A DNA stretch of 64,000 nucleotides from Cunninghamia lanceolata. Lineage: Eukaryota > Streptophyta > Pinopsida > Cupressales > Cupressaceae. The position numbers were made by a program, and so were the translations under genes. The number at the start of each line of letters is the position of its first letter. The first letter of the stretch is position 1. Below are positions 23,901-36,348 of this stretch, piece by piece. Where the stretch lies: NCBI GenBank assembly GCA_027924645.1, contig BSBN01001251.1, forward strand, positions 2,542,001 to 2,606,000. Reading direction: 5' to 3'. The notes beneath the pieces were generated by a model. It was not told where the DNA came from. It saw only the letters and a list, made by a program, of their open reading frames with translations, and did not search any database.

Positions 23901-24104
23901 CAATATTTCCAAGAATCTAATGATGCATTCTAGAGCCAAATCAAGTATCACTTTTTGAGAGAGAAGGTTACAGATAAGGAAGTGAAGTTGGAATATGTTC
24001 CAACAAAGGATCAGATTGTAGATGTTTTCACAAAGGCTCTTGCAAAGGACATTTTTGAGGATCTCTGGCAAAGGTTAGGGGTAATTGCCCCTCCTTCTTT
24101 CTAG
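20961..24104 (+). pseudogene. Copia pol: protease, integrase, RT, RNase H (decayed)
   Basis: The protease motif is DSGCSNH (about 21104). The integrase has the zinc site WHKRMGH...CKEC (about 21478-21600), then LIDDYSR (about 21735), RYDRGGEF (about 21858) and PQQNGVVERKN (about 21950), i.e. the D, D and E positions. RT spans about 22637-23330; the catalytic YVDD reads YVDG at 23168-23179, so an essential Asp is gone. The RNase H motif DVDWVGCVDDRSTSGG is at about 23658. There are frameshifts near 21900 and after 22190, and scattered stops, mostly TAG, with TGA and TAA at likely Arg and Gln codons. The reading ends at TAG 24102. Family is unambiguous; function is lost. Confidence 0.9.
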
Positions 24105-24325
24105 ATGCATAGTGGTGCATCTATCTAGGGGGAGTTCATGTTATATCTTTTTCCTGGACTGATGGTGATTACCTCTTAGGGGGAGTAGGAGTAGATGTTG
24201 ATGATAGGGGGATTTTGTTGTTGCAAGAAGTTATGCCCTAAGAGAGAATAAGTTGCCCTTTATCCTTGATGTTAAAGGGGGATAATGTGTAGGTATGTGT
24301 TGCCATCAATGCTAAAGGGGGAGAT

Positions 24326-26248
24326 TGTTACACATATGATTCCTAAGGTTACAATTGATGTCAACACTATCACAAGGTTGTCATTGATGTCAACACTACC
24401 TTGGATGTGTGATGGTGTTCATGGTTGGATGTCATGTCCTATCCAGCAGAAGATATAGTTCATGGTTGGATGTCATGTTGAATATAATGGGGTTACTGAA
24501 ATTCATGGTTGGATGTCATGCCTTGATCAATGTAGAGTTGAGTATGAAGTTATACTAAGATGGGAATTAGAAGCATCAAGAAGACATAGTAATATAGGAA
24601 AGAAGACATTAAGATGGGAATTAAAAGCATCAATAAGATACATTAATATGAGAATTAGAAGCACTAAGATGATCAGATCACTGGAAGGATGTTTTGCAGT
24701 TAACAGTTTGAAGAAATTGTTGGTTCTAAAGAAGATGTTTTCTATATAGTAATGGAATGCTCTGCATTCCTCTACATTCGCAGTTATGGTTATGCAATTT
24801 TGGAATTGTGTTCAAGGTGTAGTGAAGGTGATAATTCTAAAGTTTCAGATCATCTATCCTTATGTTGTGAAAGTTATGCATGATAGAGTACCAACATGTG
24901 TTCTGGCAGAGTTAGGTGGTGTTAAAGACCTGTTGGAATGCTCTACATTCCTTTGGAAGTGAATGTTTTCCTTTGTAGTTTTGTGGACATGGTTATGGAT
25001 GTGAATTACAAGTTTCCTTGTGTTTCAAGTTTCTTAGTGGTCTGCAAGCTCAATTTTTCAATGAGAGTATGTTGCAATGCATTCAAGATGGCTTGTTGTT
25101 CTCAGGGTTCATGGTTGAAGATGTGTGACACAAAATCTTTAATGTGTGAAGGTAAAGAAGTGTTTAGAGATGTTGTATGAGTCTTTTAGAATCATATGGA
25201 AGAGCTTCATGGAGATCTTTCTTGTTTCCAGTACTACATAAGGTTTTCAAGTTGTTGTGGCCATTATGCTTTAAGTTTCATATGTTTTTGCTTAAGGTTG
25301 TCCTATTTTCAAATGAGCAGAGTGTGCAAATGTAATTCCTTGGTGTTGGAAGCTATAAAGGATGTATTGGACCTAGTTAAGAAAGTGTTGATGTTCGCAA
25401 GGCATGGGTCTACTGCTAGTGTAGCGTGTAGTCTTGTTTAGGACTTGTCCTCTACACGTTTCATGTTGTCTGGCTGACTTGTAAATGTATTTTACATGTT
25501 GTCTTTAGCTGACAAGAAATGTAATCAATGTAATATCATGTATAAATTGTAAATCAAATTGAGTAAGGTGAGGTGTGGTTGCAAAGTGATTGATAAGGTT
25601 CGCAAGCAAGAAAAGGAGTAGAATGATTGCATTATGATGTGTGACCGAAGGAGAAAGAGTAGATGTGTTAGAAGTTGTCTTGATTCATCTTGAAGACGTT
25701 TATGTGATAGGAATGAAGTGAAGAGTGTGCCTAATTGATCCAATTATCAAAAGAAGTAGAATTACAATCATCAAAGGTGTGAACTTCAATATCAGTTTTT
25801 AGGTAGTAGGACTGTCATACTATAATATTTTCTGAGTTTGTTCTCAGATCAGGGAGTAGTTGCTTCCTTGGGTTGTAGCCCTAAAACAAAGTCTGTAGGG
25901 AGTTGTAGCTTCCTTGGGAGTGACCCTAAATCAAAGTTTTCAAGGAGTAGTAGCTTTCTTGGGTTGTATCCCTAAAACAATGTCAACATTGCGTAGTAGC
26001 TTCCTTGGGTTGTAGCCCTAAAATAAAGTTGTTATTTTGAGCTTTATATATTGTGAGTTAATCCTCACCATGGTTTTTCCATTCTAGAGTTTTCCATGTA
26101 TATTTGGTGTTATGTGTTGATGTGCATTGTGTTTATCTCTCATGTTTATGTTTATGCTATAATACTTGACTTTTAATTTTCTCTAGAGAATTTGAATTTT
26201 GTTTAGATACTATTTCACCCCCCCTCTCAGTATCTTGTGTGTTTAACA
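24326..26248 (+). repeat. 3' LTR of the complete copia
   Basis: It follows the polypurine tract AAAGGGGGAGAT (24314-24325). It repeats the features of the 5' LTR: GTTCATGGTTGGATGTCATG copies at 24417, 24458 and 24501 (the last with one change), the TATA-like motif at 25541, and the tandem 'GTAGCTTCCTTGGG' array at about 25856-26035. The end TTTAACA differs from TTCAACA by C-to-T. Confidence 0.92.
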
Positions 26249-26253
26249 ATAAT
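26249..26253. repeat. Target-site duplication, right, of the complete copia
   Basis: ATAAT, identical to 18058-18062. Confidence 0.9.
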
Positions 26254-29124
26254 GATTGATGATGAGGTATAAATAACCTCATTTCTTTGATGGAACAAAT
26301 AGCCCTTTTTGCATTACCCAATTCCCTAGCCTTGCCAATTTATTTATTTTTATAAGCAATATTTATCTATTTTTAATAAAATGTTGTACAAATCCTTATT
26401 TCCTAAATTGATTGAAATTAGCTTTTAAATGTTGATTTAATGGCATAAAAAGTTGGGTAATTGTGCAGGTTAATGCATTGCCTATAAAAGCAGTGGACAT
26501 CATGCAGTTGTGGATGAATGTGCCAGAAGTTGAGGGCACTAGAAATTTTAAATGTTCATTAAATGAAGACTTTGTTTTAATCTTGTTATTTCTGTGGTTA
26601 CCCAAAAGACATTATGGCTCTACTCGGAGTCCTTTTTATGCTCTAAAAGATAGAAATAGTAAAGATTCTATTTTTTAGTTATAAGACTTCTTCAAATGGC
26701 ATTTTTCCACCATCTAAAATTTAGGATTTTTGAAGTAGTTCAATTTTAGTTGTTGCTTGAAACATGGATATAAATATATACTATGGATGAATGAATGACA
26801 ATCCCTTAGTTTTCAAAATAATCAGAGCTATGTACTTGCAATTTTTCATGAATGCAAATGATGTTGTTCTGAGTTTTAATTCTTTGGAAATATGAAGTTT
26901 TGAAGGAGTTATTATGTGTTGCGAAAGTGATTAAATGTGACCTGAGTTAAGACAAGCTTCTCCCATGAGCTGGGCACTCACGAGACTGTAGGATAGATAA
27001 GTATTTTCATTTATGTTGATGTTTTTATTCAGTTGAAGATAGTTTATGTTTAGTTTCTGTCATTAACTTGTAGGGTGTGTTGTTTAAAAGTTAAACTGTT
27101 GTGTATTGTTCTTTGAAACTTTCTGTGTTGATTAGAAGTTTTCCAGCGCATCTGCCTTAGTTAGAATTACTATTTTCTGATAGTTAGAATTTGGAATGTT
27201 TGTAGCATAGCAAATTGCATTTGTAAATTGTTAGCATAGAATTTATCTGCTTTCTAGTGTAGAATTTATATGCTTTCTAGTCTAGAGTTTTCATGCTTTT
27301 TAATACAGAATTTGAATGCTTTCTGTAGAAGGATATAATTACTGTTTCATTTCATGTATTGTTTCAATCTTTTAACAAAACTAGAAAACTATTTCTCAAT
27401 GAAATATCCAAACTCCCTATTGCAGACAGCCTCGGACACTACCCCAGTCGATAAAGTGATAATTTTCATCTAAAGTGTTAGGACCTTACGATAGCCTGTC
27501 AATTGCCACCGGACAAAGAAATTTCTAAAAGGTTGAAGGAAATTTGGCTAAGTAAAGTTTTAGTTAGTAAAGGAGTCACTAGCTTGGAAAAATGTACCAC
27601 ATATCTCCTCTATTGAAGATTATGTCCTGTAGATTGGAAGATAAGAAAAAATAGGTGAAAGGAATGTATGGTCCAAATTTTAGAATAGGGAAGTCACCGC
27701 AAAATATTTTGAAGTCAGAAGAGTGAAGGTAGTTGTGAAACAGAGTAAGTACTATCATAGAGAGACAGGAGAATGCTCTGCATGTCTCCGCAAATGAAGA
27801 TATGACTTGGCGGTTTGTAGAACAAGTAAATATGAGTGTCAGGATGCACTTATCAAGTTTCAAGTAATTCTATGGTTTGCAGTTGCATCTCCAGAGTCTG
27901 TTGCATGAAGGCATACCTTAGTGCTAAATAAAGTAAGCATAAGAAGATAGTTGATGTTACCACGGTTCACCGCATAATGATAATTGGTCTTGCTAATTGA
28001 ATGACAAGTTCTTATGACTAGGAGGTATGTGATGATCAAGTTTCAAGTGATTGTGCTCACCGCAAGTATGATTTTTCACATTTTTTTCTTAAGTCTGTGT
28101 ATGCAATGGTCATTAAGAATACTGACATTAAAGTTTAAATATTTGTGCCAGCTTGATACATCCTAAGATGACAAAAGAAGTGAACATGAACATTTTACAA
28201 GTCATATAGCATTCAGTAAGTGGTCTACATGGTGTAATTTTGTCTCCTTCGATATCACTTTTGGTCTGGAGCTAAATGTAAGGAAGAGTAAGTGTTTGTT
28301 GTGCCAACCTGATGTATGCTGATGGTTATGTTGTATGTTTTGGAAGTGTGCGCCAGTGTGGAAGAAGGTGTCAAGGTAGGATAGGACTTGATTATTAAAC
28401 CGCATTAGAATTTTATGTACCACACATGTTTGGGAGCTGACTATTATGGCCACTACATGCTTCATGCTACATGTTTCATCTTGGCTGACCAAAGAAAAAG
28501 ATCTTGATGCTTGCGGAAGTATATAAATATAAGATCAAATGCATCAAGGATGATATGAGTGATTATTTATAAGATTCTATTGGAAATGTGTGAATAAACT
28601 TACCACTAAAGCAAATATGATGATAAAATGTGCTAAGGATTAGTTCATGTAATATATATAATATAGTTGTAGAAGATATTTTGAGCACTGTGATAATAAA
28701 GAAGAGTCCTGAAGATGTTTTTAATGTTGCAAAGAGTAGTATTGTTGTTGTAAGGAAGAAATATAGTAGTGTAGGGGTTGAAGTGATCAACATTTTGTTT
28801 TGTATGAAGAACATTGTGATAATCTTTGCAAGGGTGTAATTGTTCAGGGAGTTGCAGCTACCTTTGGGTTGTAGCCCATAAATAATATTGTAATTTTGTT
28901 TTATTTGTGAGGCTGGATTTGGCTAGTAGATCCAAGCAGCTTGCTCATTATGGTTTTTCCCTTCTTAGGTTTTCCATGTAAAACTAGTGTTATGGTTGTA
29001 TGCTCTTCTATTCTTGTCTCTCTCATGATTTGACTAGTTACATTAGCTTTAGTACTGCTAATAATAAAGTAATTTGAATATGTACTGATTCATCCCCTTT
29101 GTCAGTACTTTTGTGTGTTCAACA
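26254..29124 (+). repeat. Older copia 3' LTR, second segment (probable)
   Basis: The last 280 bp (about 28840-29124) look like a copia LTR end: a single 'GGGAGTTGCAGCTACC...GTAGCCC' unit like that in the younger element, a 'TGGTTTTTCCCTTC' stretch, a C-rich patch and the terminal GTGTGTTCAACA. The 2.6 kb before that is non-coding and assigned to the same LTR only because nothing breaks it and the start lies at 17716. If so, the LTR is about 3.2 kb. Other insertions could be hidden inside. Confidence 0.5.
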
Positions 29125-29690
29125 AGCTGCACCAAACTGCTATTTAGGAGCTGCATCATAATCTTATAGTGAGACTCCTTTAAAGGAGTGAATTTTCTAT
29201 CATTATTTATTTTAGGAGCAGAGAGGGCTAGAGTAACTTGTGAAGCTACTTTAGCTGTTGTGGTTCCAATTAATGCTGATGAATTTTTTTTGTAAAAAAA
29301 ATAATTTTTCTTGTAATTATAAGATGTGAAAGCACTGGACTAGTTAGTAGGAGCTGGTAAGGTAGAATTCTTGAACTGGCTTAACAATTGTTGATAGTCA
29401 TGCAATGCAATTCAAAGATGTGTAAAATAAGAATAACACATCAACAGAATCTAGTCTTGAATTTGTAGCTATAAGTTTCTTATAAAGACCCACTAGACAT
29501 TAGAGTTAGGTAGGGTGTACAGAATCTATGAAAACAAAGATTGGTAACAACATATAAAATTAGTTAATTTTATGTTATTTCCTTGCCTACAATGACTAGG
29601 TCTATGATAGCAAATTGAGGCCCAATGAGGCCCAATGTTAGCTTGGAAATGTTGTAAGAACTGATTTACTAGTTAATCAAAAGAGAGAAT
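29125..29690. other. Non-coding, nothing recognised
   Basis: Follows the older copia LTR. I found no coding frame, LTR boundary or RNA gene here. Confidence 0.4.
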
Positions 29691-30778
29691 AGAATGGTCA
29701 AGAAGTGCACAAAACCAATCCAATGTCGTATCCTTGAGGGAACGGGGGAAGGAATGGGGGAATGGTTTCACTAATAGAGCATCTTGAAATAGAAAGTTAC
29801 TGCAAAGAGTAGTGAAAGTTGAGATATGAGTATTTAGATCACCCTTACCTCTGTATTTTCCAAATCTAGGGGCCTCAAAGACCTATGGAAATGGTGTAGC
29901 TAGGATAGCAAGAGAGAGAGGACTACATTGGCAGTAAGTAGGCATGAGGGGTTATGCTAATGAAATGGACAAAGAAGCAAGTTGTTGCTATAATGTGCCA
30001 ACATTTTGCAATAGTTGGTTTATAATAGAGTCTGTAGTATGTGAGAGTGAAGGAAGTGAAGCGGAAGTAGGGGTTGTGAAATTTTTTGTGAAATTCCAGG
30101 GGTACTGGGAGGAATATTGAACTATAAGGGCCTCGAGGGTGGAGTGAATCCGTATTGATTAATGGGATTCAGTCCACCAACAGATGAGGCAAATCCAACA
30201 CTACCAGTATGAGCACAATTGGTGGTCATGTGTAAAGAAGTAAAAGTGTGATACTTATGGTAGGTAGAGGCAAGGAGAGCTGATTGCTAGGGGTGTGAAA
30301 TTGAGAGTCCCTAGCACCTAGAATAGAGCTCACCAATGGCAGGGCTTTGCTATGCACAATGTGAGAAAGGCCCTAAAGAAAGTGAATGCCCTGAGAATGA
30401 TTATTTAGAATGATGTAGAGAACATTATCCAAAGGAAAAATAGAACAAGATATGTCCTCATGAGACAAGAAATTCCTAAAATTACCTAACTCACAATCTA
30501 AAGCATTAAATATTTTCTTGCGGGACAAATTCAAGTGCTACTTCATTGTTGAAAACTTGCTCCCCATCATGAAATGAAGTCATCGACACAAAGAAAGAAG
30601 AAGAGGGAGATGAAATAGATATATCCATTTGTTCAAAAGAAAGATGATTAAAGTCAGGGGCCAAGCGAATAGACATGGAAGGATTAGCAAAAAATACCAT
30701 ACTAGTCAATTTCCTTAAATTCCTCTCACTCCTATGCACCATGTACTTTGAATTAGAAGATTGGGTTGTAAAGCTCAT
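29691..30778 (-). pseudogene. Degenerate minus-strand coding-like sequence, unrecognised
   Basis: The best open part is 30506-30778 (90 codons from an ATG, Ser/Phe-rich). Translating onward on the minus strand gives a Pro/Ser/His-rich stretch with many stops and no motif I recognise. It may be a gag-like remnant; the evidence is weak and no zinc knuckle or protease is visible. Confidence 0.25.
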
Positions 30779-31600
30779 AAACTACGCTCAGGATCTACAA
30801 CATGTAGTACTAAGCAATAAAAAAAAATGTTATTTTTATTTTTGAGAAAGTGTTTGTTTAAAACAACGAGTTCACCAAAAACGTGGTGAACCACAACAGT
30901 GAAGAAAAGGTTTTGAAATGTTTAGAACACATTGGGTTCACAAAAAATGTAGTGTGGGAAAATTACTTTCTCAAACTACTTGCTTTGATTGAGTGAACTC
31001 TCCACTACAACTACACTTGGGTTATGCTATCCAAGGTATCAGATGTTAAGTAATCTACTCTAGATCACTACAGCACCACTACGAGTTCTTGCCAAAGCAA
31101 TGCAACCTGAACAGGTGATTGACAATGGAGGGAAATGAACAAAATAATAAAATGAACTAACTACAAATAGAATCTGGAAAAATAAATGATAGAGGTAAAA
31201 AGGAGAAGTGAAATGGAACTTGTAGCCAGTCGTACGAGCTCACTATCCTAGATAACAATGCTCAATGAGGACGTCCAAGCGGGGTGTTGGAGTCCAACTG
31301 TCCTAGATGATAACGCTCAATGAGGACATCCACGCGGGTGTTGGAGTCCAAAATTTATGCAAAAATAAAACTGTCAGGTCTAAATGAATCTAAAACACCT
31401 ACACATTACAATTTTCAACAAGAACTATACCTAATGAAGTCTAGTTTATATAAAATGAAAATAAGATTAATTAAACTAAAGAAAATGAAGAGGGACAAAC
31501 ACAAAAGGAAGGAATATGAAACCTCGATGCAGTTGGGTAGTTTAATAATTTTATTAATTTATTACAATATATATAGAGTGAGGAGCTAAAATATATACAT
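30779..31600. repeat. Non-coding region with a 55-bp tandem duplication
   Basis: Two copies of a unit around CTCAATGAGGAC and GTGTTGGAGTCCA begin at about 31247 and 31302 (period 55). The rest is AT-rich and non-coding. The short ORF 31320-31589 looks like chance. Confidence 0.5.
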
Positions 31601-33204
31601 ATTACTATATAATGCTAGTTTTACTTAAACAATCATTTTATTTACTTTATAGATTTGCATTTAAAGATTGAAGAATCCTAAAAAACTAATTTAATCCAAA
31701 TGATAGGAAAAACTTAATTATAATTGTCTAATGGAATTAATTCCCATAATAAAAATCTTTTATCTTTTAAAGACTAAGAACTATAATCCTACAATTAGTT
31801 TTTTTTGTGGGATGCAATTGACAATTCATAACTCTAATAATTAGTTTTTAATGGAATATTTTTCAATAATTTAATCCAAATGATACAAAAAAAATTAATT
31901 ATAATTTTTTAATAGAATTAATTCCCATAGTAAACTAATTGGAATATTTTTCAATAATTTAATCCAAATGATTAAAAAACTTAATTATAAATTCTTAATA
32001 GAATTAATTCCCATAGTAAAAATCTAAGACAAAGCTCATTAAACTAAATATTAATTTTCTTTGTGGCTTTTAAAGATTGAAGAACTATAACCCTAGCCCT
32101 CATTAAACTAAAATAAAGTAATTTACCTTGTCTAGTAAATAATTTGCGCTATTTTTATTTGATTTGATTTTTCTCAAATTTATGTTTAAGTACTACTTAT
32201 ATTCATACACATTATTTTATTGGATTTAATTTTATGTTCATTGATTTAATAAACTAGGTGCATATATATTTATAATTATTTAAAAAAATATGTCTAGTTA
32301 TTTAAAAAAACTATGTCAACTCTTTTTTATTTTTATGTACATGGTCAAAGTCATCCCCTCCACTAGATAACTCCTCTATATGTTGGCCCTTTAATAGTTT
32401 TTGTTAACACCCTCATGTCATTACACCCCACCCCTGATGCCACTATTATTACTCTCATACTAATAAAGTATAGCCTATATAAAAAATTACAATTAAAACT
32501 AAATAGCTAACAATAATAAACTATAGCTAACAATAATAAACTACAACCTACATTAAAAAATGATAGAAATATAATTAAATTAAATGAATTATTGTGTTCT
32601 ACAATGGCATAAAATTGCCTTTGAATCTTATTAAAAAAAATATATGGCTAGCATATTTAAAAAATATTACTATTATAACTAAATTAAATGAATTATATAA
32701 CTCAAAATAATTAATAAACTATAGTGGACATAATTTTAAAGAATAGATGCATTTCTCCTCTCTTTGACATAATTTTTTTAGATTTATTTAAGATAAGTAT
32801 GCTAGTATTTAACTATTTTCCAACACAACCATATTATAAGGTCAATTTAATTATTTAAATTATCAACAACATTTATTAATTTATGGATGCAATAATTTTT
32901 TTATAACTTACCATTCAATTAAATTTTCTAAAACATATTATTTAAATTAAATTATATCAAAACCCCCAAAGTTCAATTTAATTATGTCTAGAGGTGTAAC
33001 TAGAATGACAACAAGGGATGGATAAAATATAAAGTAAATGATGTCTAAAAAAATTAAAATAAATAATTAATTCAAAACTATTACTTACTATTTTATTTAT
33101 AAACTATATTACTTATTTACTCAAGTGCATAACTATTTACTATTTTACTTATTAAATTGTATAATAATTTTAATATTTTTTTAGTTACTATTTTATTATA
33201 AGAG
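31601..33204. other. AT-rich non-coding region with three diverged repeat copies
   Basis: No coding sequence. A 70-bp theme 'AATTTAATCCAAATGAT...GAATTAATTCCCATA' occurs at about 31689, 31868 and 31958, so it was probably duplicated locally. I recognise no transposon termini. Confidence 0.45.
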
Positions 33205-33218
33205 TAAAAATAACTTTT

Positions 33219-33395
33219 GGAAGTTGATAAGGGTGTGGTGTAGTGGTCTAATCATAACATTATTGTGGTGGGCACCAAGGTTCAAACCTATGGTGGGCTA
33301 CTGAGTTTGCAAGCCACATGTCTTGACGATAAATCTATTGGGAAGAGATCCCCCTAAAATTGGTCTCTCTATGCTTGAACAATAAAGTAAACAAA
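33219..33395 (+). mobile_element. tRNA-derived SINE with target-site duplication
   Basis: A 177-bp element with RNA polymerase III internal promoter boxes: box A TGGTGTAGTGG (33236-33246) and box B GGTTCAAACCT (33279-33289), about 33 bp apart, as in tRNAs. It ends in an A-rich tail and is flanked by 14-bp near-identical repeats, TAAAAATAACTTTT (33205-33218) and TAAAAATAATTTTT (33396-33409), with one C/T difference. The sequence after box B does not fold as a tRNA acceptor, so this is a SINE and not a tRNA gene. Family not assigned. Confidence 0.75.
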
Positions 33396-33409
33396 TAAAA
33401 ATAATTTTT

Positions 33410-34560
33410 AAATAGTTCTAAAATAAAACTAGGCCTGAAGAATGATATCTCTCATCTTTCACGCTATGGGAGTACTTACATAAGAGCAAAACCGCAACTA
33501 TGTTCACTATAATCAAGAGTAGTAACATCAATCATGCTCCATACAGAATGATAATGTAGTTGGGGACTCTAATCCATGCCAACCCAATAATTATTTCATT
33601 GCACAATTCTATTTTTACAAGCAATATGTACACCATACAATAAGGAAAAACACAATTTAGAGTCATAAAATGCAAGATTCACTAATGCTTAATTATCTCT
33701 ACATAGTATTCTTCACAATTTCCATGCATATGACCCAATTACAACCCTTTTTCTTTAACTTTCCAATTATCACATTGTAATATTGCATCTAGATTTCTCA
33801 TTAATCATAGGTAAGATTACAATTTGGATATCTAAGTCATTATCCAAATAGTCTAATCCATTAATGTGACATCTCCTTTTATAAACAAGCATACATGGTT
33901 CACAATATAATGACATACACCTTTTCAAACCAATGCAAGATGCACTGCATGCAAGCATTTCTAGTTACCATGCAAAAGGGATGAAAATGATGATTCAAAA
34001 AAACAATGGAGTAAGAAAGTATGCTACTCTTTGCAATATGATATACACACAAGCAAGGGTACACCATGCAAGATTCTTTTTTTCACAAGCATTACTACAT
34101 CACCTTCCTTTTAGAAACCAAACATATGAATTATGCATCTCTTTCACAACTAAATGCATTACTCACAAGAGAACACACAATGTTTGACTAAAATTCCAAG
34201 AACATTGACATTTTCTTTCATAATATAGTTTTCATAATCACACTATATATCAAAAGTCTCTATACTAGCACAATCATGACTCCACCAAGTCATTCAAACA
34301 CTCATGCACAACAAGAATCCTTTCCAAGCAGTTGAGACATCAAGAAGGCACATTATGCACAAAAGGAAACTTCTTAGCAAGCACAAGGGTCTAAATAATT
34401 CCACAAATGATGTATTCGTCAAACATGCGCATGCAAGGAAAACATATTAGGGAATGACACCTATTGCACACAAACACACACACAACCAAGGTAAGACCCC
34501 ACATATGCTTGTACACCAACATGTATAAACACACAACCTTGAGCTCTCAATGTTGCAACA
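33410..34560. other. Non-coding, nothing recognised
   Basis: AT-rich sequence with A/C-rich tracts such as ACACACAAC near 34470-34530. It would be the internal region of the minus-strand element whose primer site lies at 34561-34575, but no gag or pol can be read. Confidence 0.35.
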
Positions 34561-34575
34561 TGTGCTCTAATACCA
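34561..34575 (-). other. Primer-binding-site-like sequence on the minus strand
   Basis: The minus strand reads TGGTATTAGAGCACA, one or two changes from the initiator-Met site. It lies next to an LTR-like end, GGGGCATTGCA, at 34578. Confidence 0.5.
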
Positions 34576-34577
34576 AA

Positions 34578-35244
34578 TGCAATGCCCCAAGATTTCTTCT
34601 AAGAGATTAATAGAATAAACACTAGATGAACAATTTTTCCACATTGCAATTGTGACATTCACATTTCGCATTGCACACTAATGCACACGAGGTGTCTTAA
34701 AAAGTACAATGACACACAAGATGACATCACCAATGCACCAAGCATGGTACCACAAAGTGAAATACTTCACTAGTCATGTGACTAAGTCACCACAATGACC
34801 ATATGAGAGGATGGAGCTTCCTCCATGATGACAATTAAGAACTAGTCCACAACCTCATTATATCATAAACACATGGAGTAGGACGAGAGAGACACCTTCT
34901 TCGTACCCTTTCCAAGATGACACTAAACAACATCCAACACATAAGAAAACCTAAACAAGTGGTGGGTCAACTAGGAGGTACAAGGCCTCAACCAATTGAA
35001 TTGACAACTAATCAATTTCATGCAAAGGTACACTTCCTAATGCAAAAGAGGGAATAACTTGCAAGTTATGACACATCTTAATGAAGTGAAATGATGGGAA
35101 GACTGCGAAAACTCCAGGGAAGAACTTTTATTTAGAAAATTTCTTTGAAAATGGTTGAGAAACGCCCATTGTTTAACAATCCAAGGAAAACAACCATTGC
35201 CCATACTAGAGAGAGCGTGTATCTTGTTATTGGCGTATTAAGAA
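34578..35244 (-). repeat. LTR remnant of a minus-strand retrotransposon
   Basis: It begins (plus strand) TGCAATGCCCC, close to TGTAATGCCCC at 58353, which suggests a related LTR family in the same orientation. The other LTR end is not evident before the chromovirus fragment at 35245. No coding sequence is seen. Confidence 0.35.
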
Positions 35245-36348
35245 CTCAATGAGGTAATGACTCTATTTTTGTTGTTGTAGATTATTATTTTTTAATTGGC
35301 ACACTTTATACCTTGCAAGAAGTCAAGTGATACCACTCATGTAGCTACATTATTTTCTAGAGTAATAAGATTGCATGATTTATGAAAGAGCATTATCTTT
35401 TATAGAGATAAAAAAATTGTGGGCTATTTTTTGACATACTTTGTGGAGAAATTTGGGCACTACTTGTTGAGTTTTAGTTCAACCTATCATCTACAAATGG
35501 GTGGGCAAACTGAGGATGTCAATAAAAGCCTTAAAGATTTATTGAGGTGTTTAGTGAGAAAGAAGCTGAATCTATTGAATACAACATTGGCACAGGCTAA
35601 ATTTGTATACAACAACTCATTCATACGAGTATAATGAAGAGCCCTTTTTAGATTGTGTATGGTTACAACCCTAGAGGGTAGATGAGTTGAGAAGTACTAT
35701 TGATTTTGGAAGAGAGAGTGTTGTAGCAGAAGATTTTGTTGAGTATATGCATCAATTACATAAGAAAGTGGGGAGAATAATGCCATGAAGTACAAGCAAC
35801 ATGATGATCTTAAGAGAAAAAAACAAGAATTTGAAGTTGGGTAGTTGGTTTTACCTCATTTTAGGAAGGAAAGGTTCCCACAAGGAACTTACACTAACTA
35901 AGAATTTGAAGTTGGGAAGTTGGTTTTACCTCATTTTAGTAAGGAAAGGTTCCCACAAGGAACTTACACTAACTAAAGTGGAAGAAGATTGGGCCTTAAA
36001 GTCTTGAGAAAATTTACAGTGAATGCCTATGAGATAGAGTTGCTAGAAGGAGTGGGCCTATCTCCAATTTATAATGTTATAGATTTGTACTCTTACTATG
36101 AGGGACAAATTAGTGGAATAGAAAGTATAAATATAGGTTATTCAACGGCAGATTGGGCACAACAATTACCTAAGAAAGAACAAGATAAGGTTGAAGCAAC
36201 GACAAACTCATGAGTGATTAGGAAGACAAGAGGAAAAGAGCATAGTGAGTACTTGGTAAAATAGAAGAATAAGTCAGCTAAAGAAGCAACAAGGATGAGT
36301 GCATATGAAGTTGCTAAACATATAATTTTAGTGTCATATTTCACCAAA
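35245..36348 (+). pseudogene. Chromovirus pol tail: integrase C-terminal half and chromodomain
   Basis: Plus-strand remnant of a Ty3/gypsy chromovirus. It begins in the integrase core near the 'DSIFVVVD' motif, passes the end of the catalytic core ('STYHLQMGGQTEDVN', about 35475, with Glu retained) and the 'PF.IVYG' motif (about 35640). It continues into the GPY/F-type C-terminal region and ends in a weak chromodomain-like stretch (about 36210-36300). Inside the C-terminal region a 72-bp segment is duplicated in tandem (about 35826-35897 and 35898-35969). Several frameshifts and stops are present. Gag, protease, RT and RNase H are absent upstream. No flanking LTR was identified. Confidence 0.8.

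Larger units (their letters stand above)
18063..26248 (+). mobile_element. Complete but decayed Ty1/copia retrotransposon
   Basis: An 8.2-kb element with LTRs of 1928 and 1923 bp (TGTTACAC...TTCAACA and TGTTACAC...TTTAACA), a near-canonical primer site, gag, pol in copia order (protease, integrase, RT, RNase H), a polypurine tract and a perfect 5-bp target duplication. It is inserted in the 3' LTR of an older copia. The coding region carries many stops and several frameshifts, and the RT active site is altered, so it cannot move autonomously. The lineage within copia was not assigned. Confidence 0.93.

Noticed and set aside
33219..33395. A tRNA gene suggested by box A and box B
   Set aside because: The sequence does not close into a cloverleaf with an acceptor stem, has an A-rich tail and target duplications, and therefore fits a SINE.
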